From Lepiota brunneoincarnata (Eukaryota > Basidiomycota > Agaricomycetes > Agaricales > Agaricaceae), in assembly GCA_023014365.1 (NCBI GenBank), contig JAEBUN010000076.1, positions 1 through 64,000 on the forward strand: a stretch of DNA of 64,000 bases, given 5' to 3'. Below are positions 8,531 through 20,839 of the stretch, in pieces. How positions within the stretch are numbered: position 1 is the stretch's first letter; the number at the start of each line of letters is the position of its first letter. The notes beneath the pieces were generated by a model. That model saw nothing but the letters and a program-made list of their open reading frames with translations. It did no database searches and had not been told where the DNA came from. The position numbers were made by a program, and so were the translations under genes.

Positions 8531-11500
8531 GTGTGGGTGGGAGTTTGTAAGTGCTTAGCTGACTCCTACAGGTAACTTGGTACATACTGTGCCACTTGGT
8601 GCTGGACTGGAGGAAGAGTGGCAGGATATCCTCTGCTACCCCCAGAGAAGTATTAGAAGAGATCCTATACAATTGATTTTTGGTGGACTTGCTGTGCCCA
8701 GACTGAAGGGTGCCCACTATGTCAACATGCTCCACATTATTGTACTGACAAACAATGGCAAGGTAGGTTACCTATGACATGGAGCCTTTAGATATAGGTG
8801 GAGGTGTTGCAGATCTAAATGCAGATGAGCTCAGTCTTGCAGCTGGAAGACTCTCCCAGGATCTTGAGTCATGTTGTCTAGAAGATCAGAAACTTGCAGT
8901 AAGCATAGAGCCACTTCCTGAGCATCTGGATATTCCAGTAATGCTCTCCAGTCTCAAAATGGTAGCCATTAATGAAGGACTATGAGTGCTGAGGGTACTC
9001 GAGAACTGCCTCAAGAATAATCTTCCAATTCTTGAAGGTGGTATTGTAATAATTATCAATAAAGGAGTAGCTGGGGGTAGCCAGGCTGAGGTCCTTTACC
9101 AAGAAACCATGTTTTGCCTGCAAGTCCATCCTCAGGAGCACATCTTCATGCCACATTTAATGAAAGTACCTATTTAGCTTTTGGGCTAAGTGCTGAATTT
9201 GGAAGAGATTGATGCAGCTGCCCTTGTAGAGCAGCTTTATGTATTGACTATAATCCATCTACTAGATGAAAGGTAAGCTGATGGAAGAGTAAGTGATGGC
9301 AAGTGCATGGTACTAGAGGGAACTAAATAAGTTGAATATGGATTTCAGCTTTTCTGTATATCAGACAAGGAGGTTTGCTGTCTCCTGCCAAATGTCTATA
9401 CTGGCATGCATTTGATACAAAAATATGAGGTATATGCAGTACTAGAGTTTAGCTATACAAGGGGTTATGATGTAAGGGTATGCCCAACTACCATTTTTTT
9501 GGATAGACAACAGAGCCAAATAGAAAAAAAGTAGGTAGGAAAATCAGAATTTAAAAAATAGTTGGTAACTACCACCTTCCTAAAACCCTACATAGCTATA
9601 TTGATATTGAACAAAAGCTCTTATGTTGTTTTCCAGAAGTTTGTTGTAGAGCTATACCCAAATTTCAAAATCAATCTATCAAGAATAGTAGTTAATCAAA
9701 GATATCTTACCCAATCTATGTCCTTGTAGCTGGGAAAGATGACTATTACTGTTGTGCCATCACTGTCTTTACAAAATTCACTACATGTGTTCTCCTATAT
9801 ATCCATTATATTACTTATCCCTGCCTATTGTGATATATAGGGACACACTTTTTGTAACTAAGCTACCAGAGCATCAAATTTTGTTAAGATGCTGAAATTG
9901 TAGTGTCTTCCTCTGCAATGACTGAACCATTCCAAATGGTAGGTACTGCTCTGTGGGTTGGACTTAGGTCTAGCTGGGTATGTGCTTTTTGTGGGAGCAT
10001 GTTCTCATGCAGTGAGAAATACACTTGAAGAGCTGAACCACATAGTTGAACATTATAGAGAGAGCTATGTGGGATAGAAGAAAGTGGTAAGGAGTGTATG
10101 GGAATCAGAAGGAAAGTGGTAAAGAGTATATAAGAAGTAGAAGGAAAGTGGTAAGGAGTGTGTGGGAGCCAGCCTCAATGTTGTCACACCAATGTGCTTA
10201 GTCACACAATGATGCATTTCAAAGTTACTTTTTGATGTTAAGTTTATTGATTGAAGACAAATAAACAAATATTATTGTAGTTTAAAAATAGTTAATATGT
10301 TAAACATTATAGTGATAGCAGTGTAGGGTTAGGGTGGAGTACCATAGTGGTGGTGTGCAGAAGCAGGAGCTGGGAATACTTAAGGCCAGTACTCAAATTT
10401 GAATCTCTCATCTATGACAAATGGGGTGTGGTTGTCTGAGAGAGATGGACAAGTCTTCAGGACTCATTCCTTGTATACAAACAGATTTATGATAGACTCC
10501 TTAATGTGCACACTCTGAGAATTTTGACCCAAGGTTTGATCTGGGTTCACTAGGGGGTTCTGAAAGGTTTGTCCTGGGTTTATCACACAACCACTAGTAG
10601 TGACAAGTGGTGGCTGTTACACCTGCAGCCACTCATCCACCTCTCTAGTTCTTTTCTCACATGTTAAGCACCCTATGGGGCATATTACCAGGCATACATC
10701 ATATTTCATTGGAGGAGAGGGAGGCAGACAAAACAGAAAGATATAGATGGGCATGTAAGACTAAGACAAAACAACCAAGTTCACAATCCTGATATATGGA
10801 GCTATCATGCTAATTCAGCCCTTTGTTCAGCAAATTCTGCATTTGACAAGCATTATTTGTGGTAAGGGGGGGAATGAATGTGCTGCTGCATTGCTCACTA
10901 TCACTTTGAATAGTTTAGAGGACCTGTTGCATGATTTGTAGAATGGTGTAACCTTGCAGACCATCATGCATGGCTATTATGTATGCCTAATGGATGTTTT
11001 AGGCTTGAGTTTCATTGTTTTTTTTTGCATGGAGACTGAATATTGACTGTTTATAATTGTACAGGCCATGATGATTTCAAAGATTCCTCCCTGGTTATCC
11101 CTCCCTCTTCTGCTCCTTTCTCTATAGTGCAGGCTAGGCAAGCAGCAAGGGTGGATTAGTCACCAGCATGATGGGAGTCATTGTGACTATAGTGGTTGTT
11201 GTTATTGTTATTGTTGTGAGGGGCAGGGAAGGCATTGTGAATGTTGGGAGAACCTGCTGTGATTGCAACCTCTTTAATACATTCTGCTGTTGTTAGTCAC
11301 ATTTTGTAAGTCAAGTTTATCCTGCACTTCCTGAACCTCAACTTGAGAAGCTTCCAAGTAAAGTCCATGTTTATTCTAAACAAGTGTTTTCCAAAAATTC
11401 TTGAAACCAAGCTTGTCTATTCTGGTTGTGATTTGGGCTTGGATCTTGGTTTGGAATAATTCCATGGGATACATGAGGTGAAGCTTATTCTTGAGCAGGC

Positions 11501-11611
11501 AATAATCTTGTTGAAGTGGTCCTTGGCTAGTCACTAAGACAAATGTAGATGTAGCTTTGCCCAAAATTGCTGCCAATATTGTTAGAAGCATGGTGGTGCA
11601 GTATTGGATGA
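8531..11611. other. degenerate AT-rich stretch, no firm gene
   Basis: Consecutive short plus-strand frames at 8577-9177 (with segments such as LPEHLDIPVMLSSLKMV and KNNLPILEGGIVIIINKG) may be remnants of one protein broken by stops, but I do not recognise it. The rest to 11611 shows no domain. Confidence 0.35.
10074..10172. repeat. 32-bp tandem repeat, 3 copies
   Basis: The word GAAGGAAAGTGGTAA.GAGT is repeated three times in a row with about 32-bp spacing. Confidence 0.65.
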
Positions 11612-12500
11612 GTGAGTTGTGGTCAGATAAGGACTTGGATTTTGCTTGTCCAAGATGAGTAGGCTGTGGGTGGATAGGAACTTTGTTTTAGCTTGTCCAA
11701 GATGAGTGGAGTATTGTTGGATAAGTACTTGGCTTTTGCTCATCTAAGATGAGTGAGCTATTTGTTGGATATGCACTTAGCTTTAGCTTATCCAAGACAA
11801 GTAGACTATTATTATATTAGTAGGAGAATTCCTTTCATCTCCAATGAATAGTGTATGACTGGATTAGCACTTGCATTTCTCTCATCCAGCATGAGTAGGG
11901 CATAGCTGAATAGGCAGTTGAGTTTCTCTCTTACATAAGAAGTAGAAGGTACTTGGATTAAATGTTGGATTTCTCTTGTTTACAATAGGTAATATACATC
12001 TAGACAGGCAGTTAGGTGTGTTTTGTCCATGATGGACAGAATGTCTTTGGATAAACAGCTGAATTCCTTTTGACCAAGATGATTAGAGCATGACTGCATT
12101 GGCTGTTGGATGTCTCTCCTCCACAATGAGAAAAATACACATGAATTAACTATTGCAGTGCTCTTGTCCAAGATGGGTGAAGCATACTGGGATTGGCCAT
12201 TTAAGTTCTCTCTTTATGATGAACAAGGGTATACTTGGACTAGCACTTGAATTACACCTGTCTAAGATGAGTAACACACCTAAATGATTTCTCTCATCTA
12301 CAATGAACAGGGTACACTTAGATTGACAGCACCAATTTCACTCATCCATGACAAAGTGACTATACCTGAATCAGCATCCAGGCCTCCTATGTCCTAGACA
12401 AGCGAGGGAGTTCCTAGACACAATCCAACTCCTCTCTTCCAAGACAAGCTTAAAGCTCCTGGATAAAGGGTTGAAATTATTTTATCTATGATAAATAATG
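11612..12500. repeat. 47-bp minisatellite, about 19 diverged units
   Basis: Units end in TTGTCCAAGATGA or variants and carry a central TGGATNAGNACTTG. The first three units (11612-11658, 11659-11705, 11706-11752) are each exactly 47 bp; later units vary by a few bases and have drifted. As 47 is not a multiple of three the array is not a coding repeat. Confidence 0.8.
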
Positions 12501-13904
12501 TGCATAGGTATCTTTGTTTGAATCATAAGAATAGCCATTGGTGAAGTGAGAGTCAAGAGCCTTCCTACTCATTCCAGCAATAGAAAAGTGACAACTGGGA
12601 CAAGAAAGATCACTACTGGTCAACTACTGGTGGTTATTTGAGGAGCTCAGGAATAAGATAATTTTTGTTGCCTCCATAAACTCTCATGTGTAAAATAAAT
12701 GATGGAGATCCTCTGACCATCCTTCCACTTTCTCACCCAATGCCCCAAAATCTGCCCTTTTATGAACACAGCATCTCCAAGGAGGTAGTGTATCCTGAGA
12801 TTCAGCTTCTCAATGTACAGCTTACCTCCTTCTGTGAATATGCCAAGGTAAACTATGGGCACCCATAATTGTGGAGGATCATGGGTATCCTTGTGAGACA
12901 GTGTCTGCTTATTGTACATAATGGTCCTAGAAACCTAAACCAAAGGGTCTACAGACCCAAGTGCTTCTACATGAGCATATTTCTTGCTGACCATGTCTCA
13001 GAGCTGTTTTGTTGCCTCAAACTAGACTAGGTCAATTTGTTCAAATGCCTAGTTCACAAGATATAAGAGGGTTTGTATATTGTGTAGTAAGTTGACTACA
13101 CAGGTAAATTGTTTATCTGCTTGGATCATAGAATTTGAGGCAACAGGATCTTCATGTTTGAGAGAGAGCTATGAGTGAAAATAATATAGTAGATATTTCC
13201 TATTTACTATATGTCCAATACCATGCTATGAACTGGAAACATAGGTGATCCCAGCAAGTTGTCCTAGTCTTTGAACATATGCATCTCTATAGTCTTGTGG
13301 GTTCTGATTGGCACATCTACTACAAGTGACCCTCATAGATCTTCCAAGAACTATCATGATAGCATAAGTCCTGTTCTATACTATCCTCAGTAAATACCAA
13401 GACAAAAAGGGAGGTACATACATGACATTGGGATATGAGAAATCTGGGAAGGGAATATACCAGAGAGACTCCATTGCTACTTATAGCAACTCTTGCTTTA
13501 CTGTCATTCCAAATAGTCTCTACCTTGGGGGATGAGGGCAGGCCTGACTGCATATGTGGCTGTCCTCTGACATAGCATTTATAAAGTTGAAGTTGGAGAA
13601 CTTGACTAAGAATGAGTTAGTGAGCAAAACCAAGTAATAGCTAAGACTGCATACCTCTATTTTTCTTGCCATATTTTACCTTCCTGGTGATCATACCCAA
13701 AGCATTTTTCAAAAAATGCCATCTTCCTTTATCATCATTCTGCTCTCCTATACTGTCTTTGACACTAGTGAGCTCACTTGGATCTGCTGGATTTTTTCTA
13801 AAGAGTTTATTGTACTTAGTAGAGTTCTCCCCAGCTGTGAATGGCTCTCTTCCCATTTTAGCCTCAATGTCATTGAGCTTACCTCCAAAAAGTGCCTTGA
13901 AGTT
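12501..13904 (-). other. degenerate stretch with possible minus-strand gene fragments
   Basis: Minus-strand ORFs at 13320-13553 and 13641-13856 (with KLFRKNPADPSELTSVKDSI and HFLKNALGMITRKVKYGKK) have protein-like composition and could be pieces of one former gene lying inside the large inverted repeat. Family not recognised. Confidence 0.3.
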
Positions 13905-14314
13905 GGGAAGTCTTTACACTCCTCCATATATTCCAAGTAGTCTGTATGGATCTGCACTGATTTTTATGTGGATCTACACAGATCTATACAGACTTTTGTA
14001 TAGAAAATTTTAACATTTATTACATTTTTTGCATGGATCCACACAGATCCATGTGGACCTACACAAACTAGTCTGAGTAAAATCCAGTTTGCAAGGATCC
14101 AAGTTAATTGAATTTATTATTTACAGAAAAATGTGAATAACTTGTGAAGGAAATTGTTTTAGAACATATGAGTAAAATATTCTTGATCAGAATAAAATTG
14201 CGAATCCGATGACACCATTTTTGAAAATTACGTAATTTCCATAAAAGGAAATATTATACTATTGGATCTGGAATCTCATTCCAACCAGGAATATGATAGT
14301 CACATAGGCTGCAA
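13905..14314 (-). repeat. right arm of the large inverted repeat
   Basis: Inverse copy of 8207-8530, with an extra ~70 bp of AT-rich sequence inside the block of GATCCACACAGATC words. The outer end is CCAGGAATATGATAGTCACAT. Confidence 0.75.
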
Positions 14315-14575
14315 AAATTTCCTTCACAAGTTATTTACAATTTTCTTCTGATATTCCTTATATCCACCACATTTTTTTGAGTTTTTTGTATTTTTCTCAA
14401 CAGTTGAATTACCCTGAGTTATGTGAGTAATATATTTGGAATCTGCATTAAATTTGGTACCATCCTACATTTTTTTCATATAGCTAATTAGTATTTAAGC
14501 AATTGATAACATAGGTAATAAGCAAGTTACACTGTTCATAAGTGGTATATGTATAACTTGGTGATCAAATTTTTA

Positions 14576-14662
14576 TAGGGGATTGTGGTATAGTGAGTGG
14601 TCTTAATTACTGTTATTACTTGTATTTCCTTGAGGTCTTGAGTTCAAATTCCAGCAATAGAT
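14576..14662 (+). ncRNA. tRNA-like sequence, possibly the head of a SINE
   Basis: GTGGTATAGTGAGTGG resembles an internal pol III A box, and GAGTTCAAATTCC about 50 bases later resembles a B box. The spacing fits a tRNA. The arms do not fold into a clean cloverleaf and there is no obvious anticodon loop, so this is at best a degenerate tRNA or a tRNA-derived SINE head. It is followed by palindromic GATCTGCAC/AGATC words like those in the inverted-repeat arms. Confidence 0.3.
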
Positions 14663-15870
14663 ATATTTTATTGGTGGCTCAGATTCATTTCAGTCTACTT
14701 GGATCTGCATGGATCTGTACAGAGTCTGAGTGAGTCTGTATAGATCTGCACAGACTCACTTGGATACCTAAGGGAGTGTAAATTACTGAAAGTTAGGGAG
14801 ATCATCTTGGGCTTTAGTTAATATTGTTTGTCTGGTTTCCTCCCTGTGTTTCTGGTCAGTCTGTTCTTCAGGAATATAACTTAGTTGAATCACATACATG
14901 AGTTGTTTTATTGTATTGGTCAATTTCCTCAGGTTATATATTTTCTCTAGCTGGTTAGGGTGATCAACTTGGATGAACTCCACATCTCAACCATCTAGCA
15001 GTTCTGTTGGTTCTTGCAACTATCCATTCATTAGGTTTGGACATGGAAAGATAATGTTGTCTTATGGTGGAGCTCATTCTGGCCCTTTTCACCCAATACT
15101 TTTCAATATACTTTGAGATCTGCTCTGGTTTATAAGACCCTTTATATCTTGTCTTTCCCTTCTCTCATCTTCTCTCTGCCTTTTCCCATGTCTTTTCTGC
15201 TTTCTTCCCCTTTTTTGCCTCTTTAATATGCATAAGAGAGTGTGTGATGAGAATTGGAAGTTTGTTTGCACTAGTGTATCAACATCTCCTCCCTCTAATA
15301 TTCACTTGTTCTGAACAATCTGATACCATTAGCTAGATTCATTCAGATAGAGTCAATGTAATTTATGGTCCCTTTCTCTTTACTAGCTTTCTGGAGACTG
15401 ATCATTAGATGATAGGATAAGAAAAATAGAACTACAAAAAACCAGCAGCAGTGTAGTATTTCATGCTGAGGTGGAGTGGTGTGCCACCCCTGGATGTTAG
15501 ACCATACTGCACCTAGCTTGCTCAATGCAATCATCCTGGTATAGGCTTGTTAGATCTTTACTGGTGGACTTCCCTATCCACAGTGAAGGCTACTATATGC
15601 AAAAACAGCAGTGCTGCCCAAGGATGTTGGACCTTCACTGTACCAAGTACATCTGATGCAATCATCCTGATGTAGGCATTGTACTTGATAGATGAGGAAA
15701 GCTGGTAGAAAGTGAATGAAGTAGTTAATGGATATGTAAGGCTCATCAAAGCTTTTTGTGCATAGGATCTACAGGATTTCAATGGAAACTGAGAGAGCTA
15801 GCTATCTGATATGGTATTGGTTCTGACATTTCTTCATCTAACAAGGAGTCAGCTTGTGAAAATCAGTGTA
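14663..15870. other. no gene recognised
   Basis: AT-rich sequence. A ~130-bp segment with GATGCAATCATCCTGATGTAGGC is present twice (near 15470-15545 and 15605-15680). Scattered short ORFs show no domain. Confidence 0.4.
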
Positions 15871-16375
15871 TTAATATCCAGTATTATTTACCTCTGTTGG
15901 TAGGGAGTGGTGGCAAGGATTGTAGGGTAATACTTGGCTCAGAAGTGGTTTTTGTGTCTGCAGCAGTTTGTTAGCATTAAGCAGGCTGTGAATGATTGGC
16001 TTACCATTGGAAAGGGTGGGAGTACTTAAGAAGATGAGTATACTGGTGGTAAGAGCTTCCTCACCTGATAAGTGTGCAGAGTTGTCTGGCTCACTGACTG
16101 AACCTAATATATCTTCAATGATGTTGGTGGGTTGTGGAGAGTGGTTGTTGTCATTGTCCACTATGATTGACTTGCAGCGATGTTTTGTCCCCTTGGGTGG
16201 AGTAGCACTCTCTTCTTGTTTTCATTGGACATCTCCTTGTCTTTGAGATCAGTGAACTTGCCCTGCAGCAACAACTGCAATTCTGGGAAAAATATAATCA
16301 ATTTGGTTGAAGTAACAACTGATATCAAAAGGCAAACTTTCCCCCAGTTGTTTATTCACAAAAATATTGAACATA

Positions 16376-17876
16376 CAGTAAGGGACAAAACCCTTCCAAT
16401 GATTTTTATACTTCAACAAATATGTTAATAACTGCCCACCTACTAAAGGTGAAACCTTCATACTTTAATTGGGAATACCTATATAGCTCATGTATCATCC
16501 TGCCAAATATCATTATGTCATATGCCTTTTTGGGAAGTCGGTGAATTAAACAACTATTTAAGGTCATTGGAAGGGTTTTGTCCATTTCTACTCTAATCAC
16601 ATGATTTTGTTTATTACAGCCAAATAAGTGCAGATAAATGTCATGTGACTGGTTGGAATAATGTATAAACATAGCTGCTCACTCCTGTAGCTCACACCAC
16701 CCCCCCAACCTCATTTTGCTAACATATAATCTTTCTCTATGACTCAATGCAACCATATTCTTTCTCTTTACTTGGTGGTTGCCCAACCAAGCTTTCTGTT
16801 GGCAATATCAAATATGCCACTCATCTTATCACATCCTGCAAGGCTGAAAATGCCTCCCAAATCACCAGAACCCTTTATCCTGTCATTGACCAATCTCTAT
16901 CCTCCAAAACAGTTTGCAGAGCACTCAAAAAAGCTAGAATGAAGGCTGTAGTCAAGCAGAAAAGGCCTAAACTCTCTGTTATACACAAGAGGAAAAGATT
17001 GAAGTGGGCAGAGGCACATGCAGACTGGACCCTGGAAGACTGGAAGAGGGTGGTTTGGTCAGATGAGACCAAAATCAATTGCTTAGGGTCAGATGGCAGG
17101 GTTTGGGTCTGGAAAAGAGCAGGGGAGAGGCTTAGTGATAGGCTGGTACAGGGAACCACAAAGTTTGGAGGAGGTTCTATCATGGTATGGAGCTGTATGC
17201 TGTGGGAGGGTCTAGGGTTGGCAGCCAAGATTAATGGTAAGATGGATGGTGATCTATTTGTCACCATTTTGGAGGATGAACTCAAGGGGAGCCTGGAGTG
17301 GTATGACAAAGAGGTGGAGGATATTGTCTTTCAACAAGATAATGATCCCAAACATAGGTGCACCAAGGCTCAAAAATGGTTCAAAGCAGCTGAAATGGAG
17401 GTTATGGTGTGGCCTCCACAATCTCCAGACCTTAATCCAATTGAACATTTGTGGACTCACCTTAAAATCAAGTTAGGGGAGTATGACACTCCACCTCAGG
17501 GAATGGAAGAATTATGGGAGAGAATACAAAAGGAATGGGGTCAGATTTCAGCAGAAGTGTGTCAGAATCTGATAGAGAGTATTGCCTGATAGGGTTCAGG
17601 CTGTCTTGGATGCCAGGGGAGGGTATACAAAGTACTAAAAGTGTAATTATTGGTAATTTCTTGGAGATAGACAAAACCCTTCCAATGATCTTAAATAATT
17701 GTTTAATTCGCTGACTTCCCAAAATGGCATATGATGTAATGATATTTGGCAGGATGATATATGAGTCATATAGGTATTTCCAATTAAAATATGAAGGTTT
17801 CATCCTTAGTAGGTGGGCAGTTATTAACATATTTGTTGAAGTATAAAAATCATTGGAAGGGTTTTGTCCCTTACTG
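16376..17876 (+). mobile_element. Tc1/mariner element with long inverted repeats
   Basis: 1,501 bp flanked by TA (16374-16375 and 17877-17878). Ends are CAGTAAGGGACAAAACCC and the complement. Each inverted repeat is about 200 bp, and its outer word ACAAAACCCTTCCAATGA recurs in reverse at the inner edge (TCATTGGAAGGGTTTTGT near 16561-16580; mirror near 17672-17690). It interrupts the SNF2 gene between CGKHD and FVNKQLG. Confidence 0.93.
16747..17638 (+). pseudogene. Tc1-type transposase, N-terminally short and frameshifted at the end
   Basis: The 280-codon ORF (16747-17589) carries the DD34E catalytic triad: WSDETKIN (D106), FQQDNDPKH (D198) and SPDLNPIEHLW (E233, 34 residues later). Compared with the 338-residue copy at 53176-54192 it lacks about 50 N-terminal residues with the first helix-turn-helix, and begins near the GG(R/C)P(S/T)KLS linker. 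One extra base near 17580 ends the frame early; in the next frame LPDRVQAVLDARGGYTKY continues to a stop at 17638, matching the expected C-terminus. It is therefore probably inactive. The family cuts and pastes DNA at TA sites. Confidence 0.88.
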
Positions 17877-19058
17877 TATCATGCTTTCCACATGCTACAT
17901 CATTTATTAGGAGGTTTGTAGATTCACTGGTAAGTAGGTAAATCACTCTGATGGTCTTTTTTTGAGGTTGGTAGTGAGCTTGACCCCTGATTTGACATTC
18001 ATCTTGGGCTGACCATGGTTGATCCTTGGTTGATTAGTTAGTTTAGTCCAAGTACTTGAAAAATAAACTCATGAAGAATATGATGACATCTGCAATTGAG
18101 AGGTTAAGACCTACAGTCCCAATACTTGAGAAAATCAGGACATGCTGAAGTTTCTCATTGTTGTAGAGTGTCTTGATTCTCCTGTCCCTCTTCTGAAGTG
18201 ATATCTTACCATTTATTACCAAACTGGGGATACTATGCAGATCCAAAACCTGATACAGAATATATCAGTCATAGATCAGGTACAGTTGGGAGATTCCTAG
18301 ATTCTGGAGGAGCAGGGTCATGGAAGTGAATTCCAAGTAGATAATGATATGCCTTGTCTTCTTAATATACTTTGGCAGTAGGTCCAGCCCCTTGAAAAAT
18401 ACCACTCATCCATCTACAAAAGTATTATCTGGCACATTGTCATAGGTCAGGTAATGTGCACAGATGAGGGCACAAGCCTCCATCTTGGTGCTTTTGACAG
18501 GTTCCCAATCAGCCAGGGTTTTGAAAGGGCTAGTTCTCTGATGGATCTTCTTGAGTGTAACCAACTGCTGTTTAATACTCAAGGTAGAATCTCTATAAGG
18601 AAAGGTCAGCTTTCTGAGATGGCCATAGTCACTCATTGCCTAACCTTGGTCTGGATCTTGGAGGAGCTACTGGACATCAGAAGCTTATAGCAAAATCATG
18701 TGAGATTGATAAATGTAAGGATGTAAAAGACTTATGCTGCTTTGGCAGCTTCTGCTCAGTTTTGTATAAGTGTAGCTTCCCTTTCTGTAAGGTGCAAGGT
18801 GCCAGTGATCTAGATATATGGTGGGAGTGGTAACAGGATCTGACCCTTCTAGTAAGTACTCTCAGTTGTCCTGCACAAGAAATGACCAATGCATTGACCT
18901 TGAAGACATTGAACAATTTTGACTTGCTCCAAAAGAGCTGCCTCTCCATCATCATCCAGCTTCTTGACTTTGTGCAATATGGATGCAATATCCTAAGAAG
19001 AAGTGAGTGAGTGCCAACTGGAAAGGACTTATGGGGTGAGCTATCACCTTTGGTGCTA

Positions 19059-20663
19059 CAGTGACCCACAAAACCATTCCAATGTTTTGTACTTTTGACT
19101 TAAAGTAGTAATAGCTCAGTAAATAAAATATCTAAATTTGTGAATATATTTATAAACATAGCCAAATATGTCATATCTGACCCTGCAAAGTTGCGTTATG
19201 TAATACTTCCAAATGAGGCAATTATGAGCTTTGTAAGAATTTTAAGTTATTAGAACAGTTTTGTTAATGGTAATTTTTGATACTAATCCAAGCAATCACA
19301 TGACTCTGTTGATTGTGAATCAACAAGATCATGTGACCATGTGTCTTTGATATATAATTAGATGTGCTGACAGCCATGTCCCATCATTCTCAACCCCCCT
19401 ACCTACCATGAAGCCATTATCTTCTACTCTAAAGTAAACCATCCTCTCTCTACTAAATTCTCATCATTCCTATACTAAAATGGAGGCAATTACTGGTGTT
19501 GGGCACAGTACCATATCCAGGCTAGCCTCTAAAAATTGTTTCAGCCTTACCAAATCACTTGGGAGACATTCTTCAAAACTCTCTACCACTAATATCCAGC
19601 ATGCTATCCATCTTATCTCTGCTGGCAAGGCTGAAACTGCTATAGATATAGCCAAATCTCTTGCTCCCATCATTGGGACATCAGTCTCTTCACAGACTGT
19701 GGCAAGGCATCTCCAACAGGCAGGAATAAAGGCTGTAGTCAAGCAAACAAAGCCTTTACTCTCTGACAAGTATAGAAGGGCTAGGCTGGATTTTGCTCTG
19801 ATACACCAGCATTGGACTGTGGAGGACTGAAAGCTGGTTGGATGGTCTGATGAGACCAAAATTAATTGTTTGGGATCAGATAGGAGGAAGTGGGGATGGA
19901 AAAAGAAGGGAGAGGGGCTTAGTGAAAGATTGGTCAAGGGAACTCTGAAGTATGGAGGAGGATCAGTGATGGTTTGGGGCTGTATGCTGTAGGATGGCCC
20001 AGGCTATGCAGTGAGGATTGATAGAAGGATGGATGCAGAGTTGTTTGTGCAAATTTTGGAGGAAGATTTGAAGAAGAGTCTCTAGTGGTACAAGCTTAAA
20101 CCCTGAAATATTATCTTCCAGCAAGATAATAACTCTAAACACAAGAGTACACTGGCTAAAGAATGGTTTCAAAAAATCATTTTAGGCTCCTAACCTGGCC
20201 AGCACAGTCACCTGATCTCAATCCCATTGGACACTTATGGGAATATGTGAAGAGAAAGCTGGGAGCATATGAATCTCCTCCCAAGGGTATGGAGGAGTTG
20301 TGGCAGAGGGTAGAGAAGGAGTGAAATGCTATTCTAGCTTCTGAGTGTCAGAAATTAATTGAAAGTATGCCTAGAAGAGTAGCAGCTGTACTCAAAGCCA
20401 GGGGGGGCTACTCTAAGTACTAGAAATAATAGGATAGCCTAGTATAATATGTCATTGACAAAACCATTCCAATAACTTAAAATGCTTACAAAATTCATAA
20501 TTGCCTAAGTTGGAAGTATTATATAATGCAAATTTGCAGGGTCAGATATGACATATTTGGCTATGTTTATAGATATACTCACAAATCTAGCTATTTTATT
20601 TACTGAGCTATTACTACTTTAAGTCAAAAGTACAAACCATTAGAACAGTTTTGTGGGTCACTA
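19059..20663 (+). mobile_element. inactivated Tc1/mariner element, same family as 52936-54541
   Basis: 1,605 bp bounded by TA. The left end is CAGTGACCCACAAAACC; the right end has GGGTCACTA where GGGTCACTG is expected. Inverted repeats of about 210 bp match the intact copy with many CpG-to-TpG/CpA changes. It lies in the SNF2 pseudogene right after motif III. Confidence 0.92.
19408..20423 (+). pseudogene. Tc1 transposase with multiple stops
   Basis: Colinear with the intact 338-residue transposase (ATG 19408, final stop 20421). It has an early TAA at the tenth codon region, TGA for the Trp after HQHWTVED, TAG for Trp in GCML(W)DG, TAG for Arg before WYKLKP and TGA for Arg in KP(R)DI, plus a frameshift near 20180. 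Most stops are explained by C-to-T or G-to-A changes, several at CGA/CGG codons. Confidence 0.9.
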
Positions 20664-20839
20664 TATATGAAGAGAGGTAGCCATCATTATGAGCCTCATC
20701 CTTCCTTGTTGTATGAGACACAGTGCAGCTGCATGTTTTAACCCCTCATTCCTCATGTGGTAGGCCTCATTGACAATGATGATGAGGTAATCATGGCCAA
20801 AGATTGTACCAGAGAGATATCCCTTGGGCTGGGGTAGGG

